This document shows positions 8,382 to 16,246 of a stretch of 64,000 nt of DNA, in pieces. The position numbers and the translations under genes were made by a program. The notes beneath the pieces were generated by a model that saw only the letters and a list, made by a program, of their open reading frames with translations, did not search any database and was not told the DNA's origin. The first letter of the stretch is position 1, and the number at the start of each line of letters is the position of its first letter. This DNA is from Allobranchiibius huperziae (lineage in GTDB: Bacteria > Actinomycetota > Actinomycetes > Actinomycetales > Dermatophilaceae), in NCBI RefSeq assembly GCF_013410455.1, contig NZ_JACCFW010000001.1, forward strand, positions 3,302,929 to 3,366,928, in the 5' to 3' direction.

Positions 8382-9628
8382 GCTGCATTCTCCTTGGCGC
8401 GGGGGCTCGTCGCACGACGGGCCGCGCGCACCTGCTCGTAGACGTCCGCGGTGGCCTCGGCCACCGCGCGCCAGCTGTAGGTCGACACGGCCCGCGCGCG
8501 GCCGGCGGCACCCATCCGGGACCGCCGGTCCGGCGCTGCGAGTACGTCGATCAGCGCCCGCCCCAGCGCCGGCGCGTCGCCCGCCTCGACGAGCACCCCC
8601 GCGTCGGTGCCGACGAGCTCCGGCAGCGCCCCCACGCTGGACGCGACGATCGGGGTACCGCACGCCATCGCCTCGACCGCGGGCAGTGAGAACCCCTCGT
8701 ACAGAGAGGGAATGGCATGCACCTCAGCGGAGGCGAGCAGCTCCGCGAGGTCGGCGTCGCTCAGGTCGTGGCGGAAGTGCACCCGGTCCAGCAGACCCGC
8801 CTGCGCCAGCGACGTGCTCGTGCGCTCCGATGCGCGCCCGACCACGACCAGCTCGCTCCAGGCCGCCGGGTCCGCGACGGCCAGGGCCCGGATCAGCACG
8901 TCGAGCCCCTTCAGCGGCACATCGGCGCTGGCGATGGTCACGATCCGACCCGGCACGCGCGGCTGCGTCGGCGGGACGAAGGTGGCGACGTCGACACCGA
9001 CCGGCACCACGGCGAGACGTTCGGCGGGCACCTTGAAGTCCTGCTCGATGTCCGCGGCGGAGTTGTGGGAGACGGTCAGCAGGTGGGTGCTGCGTCGCGC
9101 GACCCTGGCCTGCATCTGCACGAAGCCGTACCAACGGCGCTTGGTCAGCCGCTGCAGACCGCGCGCCGCCGCCAGCTCCAGTCGCCGGTCGCGACTGATC
9201 GGGTGGTGGATGGTTGTGAGCAACGGCAGGCCGCGACGCTCCAGGTCGAGGATGCCGGGGGCCAGCGTCTGGTTGTCGTGCAGGATGTCGAACTCGCCGA
9301 CCCGGTCCCGAAGCAGCCGAGAGAGGCGGGCGCCGAACATGCGCGGCTCGGGAAACCCGCTCGTGCACATCGTGAGGTACTCCAACACGTCCAGATCCGA
9401 ATGGAATTCGGACGGCCGCGGGTGGTGGAACCGGTCCGGGTGCCGGTAGAGGTCGAGGCTCGGCACCCGTGTCAGCGTCACCCCGCGGTCGAGATCCGGG
9501 TAGGGCGGACCGCTGAAGACGTGCACGTCGTGCCCGAGCGCGACCAGCTCCCGAGACAGGTTGCGCACGTAGACGCCCTGGCCGCCGGAGTGCGGCTTGG
9601 AGCGGTACGACGAGAGCGCGACCCGCAC
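8378..9628 (-). CDS. Family 4 glycosyltransferase, first gene of the operon
   Basis: A 416-residue GT-B glycosyltransferase. The N-terminal domain has the acceptor-side loop SGGQGVYVRNLSREL (14-28), and the C-terminal domain has the retaining-GT4 EX7E motif EGFSLPAVE (311-319) followed by ACGTPIVAS. VVPVGVDVATF and SADVPLKGLDVLIRAL are the usual nucleotide-sugar-domain strands. No membrane helices, so it acts on the cytoplasmic face. It heads a chain of genes with 4, 4, 1 and 32 bp overlaps, so the five products are probably made together. The EthA-like gene 90 bp upstream on the same strand may be a separate unit. Confidence 0.9.
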   Translation of the reverse strand: MRVALSSYRSKPHSGGQGVYVRNLSRELVALGHDVHVFSGPPYPDLDRGVTLTRVPSLDLYRHPDRFHHPRPSEFHSDLDVLEYLTMCTSGFPEPRMFGARLSRLLRDRVGEFDILHDNQTLAPGILDLERRGLPLLTTIHHPISRDRRLELAAARGLQRLTKRRWYGFVQMQARVARRSTHLLTVSHNSAADIEQDFKVPAERLAVVPVGVDVATFVPPTQPRVPGRIVTIASADVPLKGLDVLIRALAVADPAAWSELVVVGRASERTSTSLAQAGLLDRVHFRHDLSDADLAELLASAEVHAIPSLYEGFSLPAVEAMACGTPIVASSVGALPELVGTDAGVLVEAGDAPALGRALIDVLAAPDRRSRMGAAGRARAVSTYSWRAVAEATADVYEQVRAARRATSPRAKENAA

Positions 9629-9718
9629 GTCAGACCTTTGCCATCTGCCGGCTCCGCGCGCCCCACTCCGCTACGGCCGCGTGCTCGCTGCGCTCGCCCG
9701 CAACTTGCGCTGCGCGGG

Positions 9719-11221
9719 TCACGCTGCGCCGGAGGAGGGGTGCAGGTCGCCGTTCGGGGTCCGCACGTCTCCCACCGCCACGTAGGTCATGTCCTGCGTC
9801 AGGTCGGCCCGCTTGGTGTCGCGGTTGTCCAGCACGTAGTTCTGCCGCAGGAACCACGGTCGCCGGTCGCCCTGCTTGGGGAAGTCGGCGATGGAGCGTT
9901 GCACGTAGCCCGACTGCAGGTCGATCGCCGGCCGGCTGCGCATCGCCTCGTGGGCGGTCGGGTACCCGTACGCCGATCCGGACGTGCTGACGTGGTTGAC
10001 GAACTTGCAGAAGTACTGGGCCGACAGGTCGGCCCGCAGCGTCCAGGACGCGTTCGTGTAGCCGATGCAGATCGCGGCGTTCGGCACGCCCTCGACCATC
10101 ATCCCGCGGTAGATGTAGCGCTCGCCGAAGTCGACCTTCTCGCCGTCGACCGTCAGCTGCGCGCCACCGGCCGCCAGCATGTTCAGCCCGGTGGCGGTGA
10201 CGATGATGTCGGCGGGCAGCACCCGCCCGGACGACAGCTTGACGCCTTCGGGGGTCCACCGGTCGATGGTGTCGGTGACGATGTCGGCCGTGTGCTCCCG
10301 CAGCGCCTTGAAGAGGTCGCCGCGCGGGACCACACAGAGCCGCTCGTCCCACGGGTTGTACTTCGGCTGGAAGTTCTCGATGCCGACGCCGCTGCCCTTG
10401 AGCTGGGACTCGGTCGCCTTGCGCAGCGCCTTCTTCGCGGTCTTCGGCATCCGGCGGCAGAACTGGTAGAAACCCTGCGTCGCCAGCACGTACCTCCAGC
10501 GGATGATGCTGTGCGCGCGTTCGGCCGACAACCGCTTGCGCAGCTTGGCGGCCGAACCGTCACGGTCCGGCTGGGCGATGACGTACGACGGGGAACGCTG
10601 CAGCATCGTGGGGCGCGCACCGAGCTCGACCAGCGAGGGCACGAGCGTCACCGCGGTCGCGCCGGACCCGATGACGACGACGTCCTTGCCCTTCACGTCC
10701 AGGTCCTCGGGCCAGAACTGCGGGTGGACCACCTGCCCGGTGAAGTCCTCCCGGCCGGGGAATTCCGGCGTGTAGCCCTGCTCGTAGTTGTAGTAACCCG
10801 AGCACATGTAGACGAAGTTCGCGGTGACCTCGCGTGCGCCGCCCGCGGTCTGCACGGTGAGGGTCCAGACGGCGTCCTCGCTGCTCCAGTCCGCGTCGGT
10901 CAGCTTGGAGTCGTAGGAGATGTGCTCGTCGATGCCGTACTTGGCGGCCGTCGACTTCAGGTAGTCCAGGATGTCGGCCGCGTCCGCGATCGACTTGTCA
11001 CCGGTCCACGGCTCGAACGGGAAACCGAGGGTGTACATGTCCGAATCGGACCGCACGCCAGGGTATTTGAACAGGTCCCAGGTGCCTCCGAGCCCGTGCC
11101 GCGCCTCCAGGATGACGTAGTCCCTCCCGGGGCACATCGTCTGCAGCCGATACCCGGCATCGATCCCGGACAGACCGGCGCCGACCACGACGACGTCATA
11201 GTGATCCTTCAGGTCAGGCAT
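9719..11221 (-). CDS. ethA: EthA-like FAD-dependent Baeyer-Villiger monooxygenase
   Basis: A 500-residue flavin monooxygenase very similar along its length to what I recall of mycobacterial EthA. It has the FAD motif GAGLSG (14-19), GGTWDLFKYPGVRSDSDMYT (45-64), the BVMO fingerprint FTGQVVHPQFWP (160-171) and the NADPH motif GSGATA (185-190). Such enzymes turn ketones into esters with NADPH and O2; in mycobacteria EthA also activates thioamide prodrugs. No ethR-type TetR gene is adjacent; the divergent neighbour is a reductase. The ethA name rests on recalled similarity, not on demonstrated substrate. Confidence 0.85.
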   Translation of the reverse strand: MPDLKDHYDVVVVGAGLSGIDAGYRLQTMCPGRDYVILEARHGLGGTWDLFKYPGVRSDSDMYTLGFPFEPWTGDKSIADAADILDYLKSTAAKYGIDEHISYDSKLTDADWSSEDAVWTLTVQTAGGAREVTANFVYMCSGYYNYEQGYTPEFPGREDFTGQVVHPQFWPEDLDVKGKDVVVIGSGATAVTLVPSLVELGARPTMLQRSPSYVIAQPDRDGSAAKLRKRLSAERAHSIIRWRYVLATQGFYQFCRRMPKTAKKALRKATESQLKGSGVGIENFQPKYNPWDERLCVVPRGDLFKALREHTADIVTDTIDRWTPEGVKLSSGRVLPADIIVTATGLNMLAAGGAQLTVDGEKVDFGERYIYRGMMVEGVPNAAICIGYTNASWTLRADLSAQYFCKFVNHVSTSGSAYGYPTAHEAMRSRPAIDLQSGYVQRSIADFPKQGDRRPWFLRQNYVLDNRDTKRADLTQDMTYVAVGDVRTPNGDLHPSSGAA

Positions 11222-11408
11222 CGATCCTCCACTACAGCTGTTGTGTAACTACCTGCCGGTAACCATATGGGACGAATACCGCCCACGTCCGGGATCGCCT
11301 CGCCATTCTGCCCGTCGCCGCCCGACGCCCGGCCCCGCGCCCGGGGGCGACCGACCCTCCCGCCGCCCGGACGCACGCAGCGCCCGCGACGCCCGGCAGA
11401 CTGACCCG

Positions 11409-12536
11409 ATGCCGTACGACGTGATCGTGGTGGGCGCGGGGCCGGCCGGTTCCAGCGCCGCGCACGCAGCCGCCGATGCCGGGGCTCGGGTGCTGGTCCT
11501 GGATCGGGCCACGTTCCCCCGCTACAAGACGTGCGGGGGCGGCCTCATCGGTCCTACGCTCGCGGCGCTTCCCCAGGACCTGCAGCTGCCGTCGCGCGCC
11601 GAGATCCACCGCGCGACGCTCACCCTCGCGGGCGGCCGCTGGGCCGACCGCCGCAGCGACCGCCGCCTGCTGCGCCTGGTCGACCGCGCATCGTTCGATC
11701 ACGCGCTGCTGCGCTCCGCCCAGGCCGCGGGGGCACAGACCCACGAGGGCGTGACCGTCACCGGCGTGGAGCAGGACGAGGACCTGGTCACCCTGCAGAC
11801 CTCGGAGGGTCCGCTCACCGCGCACTACGTCATCGGCGCGGACGGGTCGGCGAGCCGGGTGGCCCGGCACGTCGGCGTACGGACGGACGGTGTCGACCTA
11901 GGGCTCGAGGTGGAGCTGGAGACGGGCGACCAGGCGCACCGATGGGAGGGCCGCGTGCACCTGGACTGGGGCGCCGACCCCGGCACCTACGCCTGGGTCT
12001 TCCCCAAGGGTGACACTCTGACTGTCGGCGTCATCCAGTCCAGAGGCCATGCCGCGGCGACCCGTGCCTATCTCGCGAGCTTCGTCACCGACATGGGCTT
12101 GTCGGGTCTGCGAGAGATCCAGTCGTCGGGCCACCTCACCCGATGTCGGACGGTGGATTCTCCGTTGTCACGCGGCCGCGTCCTCGTGGCGGGCGACGCC
12201 GCCGGCCTGCTCGAACCCTGGACCCGCGAGGGCATCTCGTACGCCGTCCGCTCCGGCCGGTTCGCCGGTCGAAGCGTCGGTGCCGACGGTGCGGACCCCG
12301 CGGCTGTGCGCGCGGCGTACGACGCGGCCGTCGAGAGCACACTGGCCCGCGAGATGGCGGCCGGGCGCATCGCGCTGCGGGCGTTCGAACGATCGCCGGC
12401 ACTGATGCACCACATCGTCGCCCGCACCGGACGGGGCTGGCGGGAGTTCGGCCGTCTGACCGGCGGGGACGCGACGCTGGCCGACGCCCTCGAGCACCGT
12501 TCCGTCCGTTGGGGACTGCGCGCGGTCGGTCGCTGA
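11409..12536 (+). CDS. Geranylgeranyl reductase family FAD-dependent oxidoreductase
   Basis: A 375-residue flavoprotein with N-terminal Rossmann motif VGAGPAGSSAAHAAA (8-22), the family's FPRYKTCGGGL segment and the second FAD motif GDAAGLLEPWTREGI with the GEGI/REGI-type turn. Relatives hydrogenate the isoprenoid chains of menaquinone, chlorophyll phytol or archaeal-type lipids. ATG at 11409 is chosen because the frame upstream is low-complexity coding-unlike sequence. It is divergent from the EthA-like gene; the 187-bp gap between them is GC-rich and contains a direct repeat GTAAC-N9-GTAAC but no convincing operator. Confidence 0.85.
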   Translation: MPYDVIVVGAGPAGSSAAHAAADAGARVLVLDRATFPRYKTCGGGLIGPTLAALPQDLQLPSRAEIHRATLTLAGGRWADRRSDRRLLRLVDRASFDHALLRSAQAAGAQTHEGVTVTGVEQDEDLVTLQTSEGPLTAHYVIGADGSASRVARHVGVRTDGVDLGLEVELETGDQAHRWEGRVHLDWGADPGTYAWVFPKGDTLTVGVIQSRGHAAATRAYLASFVTDMGLSGLREIQSSGHLTRCRTVDSPLSRGRVLVAGDAAGLLEPWTREGISYAVRSGRFAGRSVGADGADPAAVRAAYDAAVESTLAREMAAGRIALRAFERSPALMHHIVARTGRGWREFGRLTGGDATLADALEHRSVRWGLRAVGR

Positions 12537-12553
12537 CGCCTTCACAGCGGCGG

Positions 12554-13234
12554 TCAGATCCGGATGGCGGTCTCGCCGGCGAGCACGCGACCGACCGTCC
12601 CGCTCGGCGATGTCCCGAGCAGCGTTGCCAGCGTGAAATCCGCTGCCAGCCGCTCGAATTCGCTTCCATGGCGCAGCATCGCGTGCTTGCCGCCGGTGAT
12701 GGTCACGTAGCCGACCTCCGCCGTACCCGCCATGGTGGCGGCGACAGCCGCCGAACTCGACGGCTTGGCCACCCGGTCGCGGGAGCCGTGCACGAAGAGG
12801 ATCTGGCGCCCGGAGGCGTCGAGGCCGTGGGCGTCGTTCGGGTAGACCCAGGGCGCGAGCGCGACGATGCTGCGTACGCCGTTCGCGTCCGCCGACAGCA
12901 ATGCCGCGCGGCCACCGAGGGAGTGTCCGATCAGGCAGATCGGGAGCTGCTCCCCGAATCGCTGGCGCAGCTGCTCCAGCGCCCACTGCACGTCCTGCAC
13001 GGGAGTGTGCTGGGTGTCCCAGCCCCGGGATGAGTTCAGCAGGCGGAAGACGGCCAGGCGGCCGGAGCTCTCGCGAGCCACCCGCGCCGCGATGGGGATC
13101 ATCCGAACGACGGAGAGCTGCGTCGGGCTGACCGCGACCTCGCCGCGCCGCGCGGCACCGCCGTGGAGCACGAGCACCAGTCCCGCGGGGTCCTGAGGGG
13201 CAGCGGTCTCGATCAGGCGTGGTTGCGGCACCAC
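12554..13234 (-). CDS. Alpha/beta hydrolase
   Basis: A 226-residue cytoplasmic alpha/beta hydrolase with the nucleophile elbow GHSLGG (Ser105), Asp153 in HGSRDRV and His184 in GGKHAML. The early LVLHGG is the oxyanion region. It lacks a signal peptide and any lid domain, so it is likely a small esterase or dienelactone-hydrolase relative. It converges on the geranylgeranyl-reductase-type gene (17 bp between stops) and is divergent from the next gene. Substrate unknown. Confidence 0.82.
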   Translation of the reverse strand: MVPQPRLIETAAPQDPAGLVLVLHGGAARRGEVAVSPTQLSVVRMIPIAARVARESSGRLAVFRLLNSSRGWDTQHTPVQDVQWALEQLRQRFGEQLPICLIGHSLGGRAALLSADANGVRSIVALAPWVYPNDAHGLDASGRQILFVHGSRDRVAKPSSSAAVAATMAGTAEVGYVTITGGKHAMLRHGSEFERLAADFTLATLLGTSPSGTVGRVLAGETAIRI

Positions 13235-13344
13235 CCCATCCTGCCCTGCCCTGCGCGGCCGCCCGCAGCCACCGCCCGTGCAGAAGCCCGCCGTGGATGA
13301 ACAGGCCCGGGAATATTCACCTTCCGGTGGAGCTTGCCGCTTTC

Positions 13345-14025
13345 ATGACCACCATCGGATTCATCGGAAGCGGCAACATCGGCGGCACCCTCGCCCACCT
13401 GGCAGTCGACGCCGGCTACGACGTCGTCGTGTCCAACTCACGTGGCCCTGAGACGCTGGCCGATCTGGTGCAGAGTCTCGGGCCCAAGGCCCGCGCCGCG
13501 ACCTCGTCGGAAGCCGCAGCAGCCGGCGACATCGTCGTCGTCACCATCCCGCTCGGCAAGATCGAGCAGGTGCCAGCGCAGGCCGTGGCCGGCAAGGTCG
13601 TCATCGACACCTGCAACTACTACCCCGAGCGCGACGGTGCGATCGCTGCCCTCGATGAGAAGCAGACCACGACCAGCGGGCTCGTCCAGCAGCACCTGGC
13701 GTCGGCGAAGGTCGTGAAGGCCTTCAACAACATCTTCTTCGGGCACCTCGGTTCGATGCAGCGCCCTCGCGGTGCTGCCGACCGCAACACGCTGATGATC
13801 GCCGGTGACGACGCTGCCGCCAAGCGGACGGTCTCCGACTTCATCGACGCGATCGGGTACGACGTCTTCGACACCGGCAGCCTCGCCGACAGCTGGCGCT
13901 TCCAGCGTGACCAGCCCGCGTACGCCGGTGCCTACGCGGAGGGCGGCGACTTCAACAAGCCCAAGCGCGCTGACCGTGCCGAGTTGCAGGGCCTGCTCGA
14001 CCAGGCGGACGCAACGATCCGATAA
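13345..14025 (+). CDS. NADPH-dependent F420 reductase-like / NAD(P)-binding oxidoreductase
   Basis: A 226-residue Rossmann protein starting directly with the nucleotide-binding loop IGFIGSGNIGG (4-14) and the NADP-type SNSRGPE turn after strand beta-2. The DTCNYYPERDG and KAFNNIFFGHL segments match the F420H2:NADP oxidoreductase and STEAP-like family. Several LLM-class enzymes nearby (45000, 53129, 59584) could use F420, but no F420 biosynthesis gene is in view. ATG 13345 is preferred because it places the Rossmann loop at the N-terminus; the frame upstream to 13219 is not protein-like. Confidence 0.83.
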   Translation: MTTIGFIGSGNIGGTLAHLAVDAGYDVVVSNSRGPETLADLVQSLGPKARAATSSEAAAAGDIVVVTIPLGKIEQVPAQAVAGKVVIDTCNYYPERDGAIAALDEKQTTTSGLVQQHLASAKVVKAFNNIFFGHLGSMQRPRGAADRNTLMIAGDDAAAKRTVSDFIDAIGYDVFDTGSLADSWRFQRDQPAYAGAYAEGGDFNKPKRADRAELQGLLDQADATIR

Positions 14026-14110
14026 GCCCGCTTGCCACACGTCGCCGGCAGTCCGAGGGTCTCCGTTCGGTGAGGAGATCTGGGCTGCCGGCCGGCGTAC
14101 GTTGCTGCTG

Positions 14111-14599
14111 ATGATCCGCGAGAGACGTCAGCAAGACCTCGACCTGCTGTGCGAGATCGCCGCGGCCCTGGACGTTGCCCCGAGTTCGATGTCGGGGACG
14201 GATCCCAGGGCCTGGTTGGAGCGGGACGCCGTCGAGCTCGCGTGGGTCTACGACATGGCGCCGGTGCACGTCGCGCCGACGACGAACGTCGTGGGGCACG
14301 TGCAGCTCTACCGCCCCACCGAGGCGTCGTCCATCCCTGCCCTGGCCGTGTGCACCGGACGACCGGCCGGCGCATTACTGGCCATCGGCAGATTCCTCAT
14401 CAAGCCGCAGGCGCACGACTACGGGATCGCCCGGCACCTGTTGAAGCAGTCGCGCTCCTACATCCAACGGCAGGGCAAGACCGCCGTGCTGGACCTGAAC
14501 GCCAACAGCTATCTGACCGCCGAGTTCTGCGAGAAGTACGGGTTCGTCGACCTTCCCTGCGAGGACCCGGCTGTCGCTCCGATGATCTACGTCGGCTGA
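14111..14599 (+). CDS. GNAT-family N-acetyltransferase
   Basis: A 162-residue GNAT-type acetyltransferase. It opens with MIRERRQQDLDLL, has a beta-strand core (VVGHVQLYRP), an acetyl-CoA-type helix region with HDYGIARHLLKQS in place of the classic RGxGxG/A loop, and ends with AEFCEKYGFVD, the usual GNAT C-terminal strand-helix. The ATG at 14111 fits the family start. No helpful neighbours: it sits between the F420/NADP-type reductase and the glycolate operon, in the same direction as both. Substrate unknown. Confidence 0.75.
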   Translation: MIRERRQQDLDLLCEIAAALDVAPSSMSGTDPRAWLERDAVELAWVYDMAPVHVAPTTNVVGHVQLYRPTEASSIPALAVCTGRPAGALLAIGRFLIKPQAHDYGIARHLLKQSRSYIQRQGKTAVLDLNANSYLTAEFCEKYGFVDLPCEDPAVAPMIYVG

Positions 14600-14674
14600 C
14601 TCAAGCCTCACTCGCTCGAGTCTGCTCTTGCGGCTTCGTTCTTCACCCGCGGCGGTCTTCTGTGAAAGTGTCGG

Positions 14675-14690
14675 TGTGATCCAGGTCACC
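14675..14690 (+). promoter_or_regulatory. CRP/GlxR-like site upstream of glcD
   Basis: The 16-bp sequence TGTGATCCAGGTCACC matches the CRP/GlxR consensus TGTGA-N6-TCACA at nine of ten defined positions. It lies 62 bp before the glcD ATG. This fits cAMP-linked control of a carbon-source operon, as known for GlxR in corynebacteria. A second such site precedes the aldehyde dehydrogenase at 55586. Confidence 0.6.
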
Positions 14691-14716
14691 GCACAGCATT
14701 CGCCTTCCGGCAAAGA

Positions 14717-14735
14717 CTCTCCGTCCGGCGGAGAG
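14717..14735 (+). promoter_or_regulatory. Inverted repeat in the glcD leader
   Basis: CTCTCCG at 14717-14723 and CGGAGAG at 14729-14735 form a perfect 7-bp inverted repeat with a 5-base spacer. It ends 5 bp before the ribosome site GAGGAG (14741-14746). It could be an operator or a leader hairpin limiting access to the ribosome site; the sequence cannot tell which. Confidence 0.4.
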
Positions 14736-14752
14736 CATTCGAGGAGCGCTCG

Positions 14753-16240
14753 ATGAGTGTCACCGCCCAGACACAGCCGTCGCGGCAGGTCGCCGGCGCC
14801 CTGCGGTCGCAGCTCGTGGCCGCCATCGGGGAGTCAGGTGTGATCACCGATCCCGGCGAACTACGCACGTACGAATGTGACGGGCTGACCGGCTACCGCA
14901 CGATCCCCGCCATGGTCGTCCTGCCGCGCTCCACTCAGGAGGTCGCCGCGGCCGTGAAGCTGTGCGCGCAGCATGGCGTGCCGTTCGTTGCCCGCGGCGC
15001 CGGGACAGGACTGTCCGGAGGAGCGCTGCCGGTGAGTGACGGCATCGTGATCGGGCTGTCCCGGATGCGCGAGGTCATCGGAATCGACCCGGACAACGCG
15101 CGGATGACGGTGCAGCCCGGTGTCACCAACGCCGGCATCTCGGTGCTCGCCTCGCCCTACGGGCTCTACTTCGCTCCCGACCCGTCGAGCCAGATCGTCT
15201 GCACCGTCGGAGGCAACGTCGCCGAGAACAGCGGCGGCGCGCACTGTCTCAAGTACGGCTTCACCTCCAACCACGTGCTGGGGGTGACGTTCGTGACCCC
15301 CGACGGCAGCATCGTGCACCTCGGTGGCGACAACGCGGACTCCATCGGGCCCGACCTCCTCGGGGTGATCGTCGGCTCAGAGGGCACGATGGGCATCGTC
15401 ACCGAGGTCACGGTCCGGTTGCTGCAGCGCCCCGAGTCGGTGCGCACGCTGGTCGCCGACTTCGCCTCGGTCGAGCAGGCCGGTCACGCCGTGGGCGACC
15501 TGGTCGCCGCCGGTGTCATCCCGGCCGCCGTCGAGATGCTGGACAACCTGGCGATTCAGGCGTGCGAGGAAGCCACCGGTGCCGGTTTCTCGCGTGACGC
15601 AGCCGCGGCCCTGGTCGTCGAGCTGGACGGTTTCGACACCGAGTGCGAAACCGACTTCGACACGGCCCGACGGGTATGTGAGTCCAACGGCACGACGCAC
15701 ATCCGGGTGCCCGAGAGCGCCGACGAACGCGCGTTGATCTGGAAGGGCCGTAAAGCGGCGTTCGCGGCGATGGGCCGGATCAGCCCGGACTACTTCGTCC
15801 AGGACGGGGTCATCCCGCGCAGCAAACTGGGTCCGGTCCTGACCCAGATCGCCGAGATGGCCGACGAGGCCGGACTGCGGGTGGCCAACGTCTTCCACGC
15901 CGGCGACGGCAACCTGCACCCGTTGGTGCTGTACGACGCACGCCACGAGGGTGAGGCCGACGAGGCGGAGCACCTCGCGACCGCGATCGTCGAACTGTGC
16001 GTCCGCACCGGAGGGTCGATCAGCGGCGAGCACGGAATCGGCGCGGACAAGGCCTGCTCGATGATGAAGATGTTCACCCCCGACGATCTGGCCGTGATGA
16101 AGCGGGTGCGCCAGGCGTTCGATCCCGACGGCATCTGCAATCCGGGCAAGATCTTCCCCACTCCTCGGCTGTGCGGCGAGTTGCCGGGGCCCTACCGCCC
16201 GCATCCGTTGGAAGCCGCCGGCGTCATCGGACGGGGGTGA
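14753..16240 (+). CDS. glcD: FAD-linked glycolate/D-lactate oxidase subunit GlcD
   Basis: A 495-residue FAD enzyme of the VAO/PCMH family. The FAD-binding segment shows PFVARGAGTGLSGGALP, and VGGNVAENSGGAHCLKYG is the diagnostic GlcD stretch. The C-terminal domain ends with GSISGEHGIGADK and GICNPGKIFP, both family hallmarks. It oxidises glycolate to glyoxylate or D-lactate to pyruvate, passing electrons through GlcE/GlcF. Start is fixed by GAGGAG six bases upstream of ATG. It is the first gene of glcD-glcE-glcF-permease. Confidence 0.92.
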   Translation: MSVTAQTQPSRQVAGALRSQLVAAIGESGVITDPGELRTYECDGLTGYRTIPAMVVLPRSTQEVAAAVKLCAQHGVPFVARGAGTGLSGGALPVSDGIVIGLSRMREVIGIDPDNARMTVQPGVTNAGISVLASPYGLYFAPDPSSQIVCTVGGNVAENSGGAHCLKYGFTSNHVLGVTFVTPDGSIVHLGGDNADSIGPDLLGVIVGSEGTMGIVTEVTVRLLQRPESVRTLVADFASVEQAGHAVGDLVAAGVIPAAVEMLDNLAIQACEEATGAGFSRDAAAALVVELDGFDTECETDFDTARRVCESNGTTHIRVPESADERALIWKGRKAAFAAMGRISPDYFVQDGVIPRSKLGPVLTQIAEMADEAGLRVANVFHAGDGNLHPLVLYDARHEGEADEAEHLATAIVELCVRTGGSISGEHGIGADKACSMMKMFTPDDLAVMKRVRQAFDPDGICNPGKIFPTPRLCGELPGPYRPHPLEAAGVIGRG

Positions 16241-16246
16241 CCGCCG

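Noticed and set aside
8717-11248. Long open frame (843 codons) across the glycosyltransferase and EthA-like genes
   Set aside because: It is antisense to two well-recognised enzymes and the gap between them, with no domain of its own.
11241-11300. GTAAC direct repeat and ACAGCTGT palindrome between the EthA-like and reductase genes, considered as an EthR-type operator
   Set aside because: The repeats are short and lack the multi-copy pattern of the EthR operator, and no TetR gene is nearby to support it.
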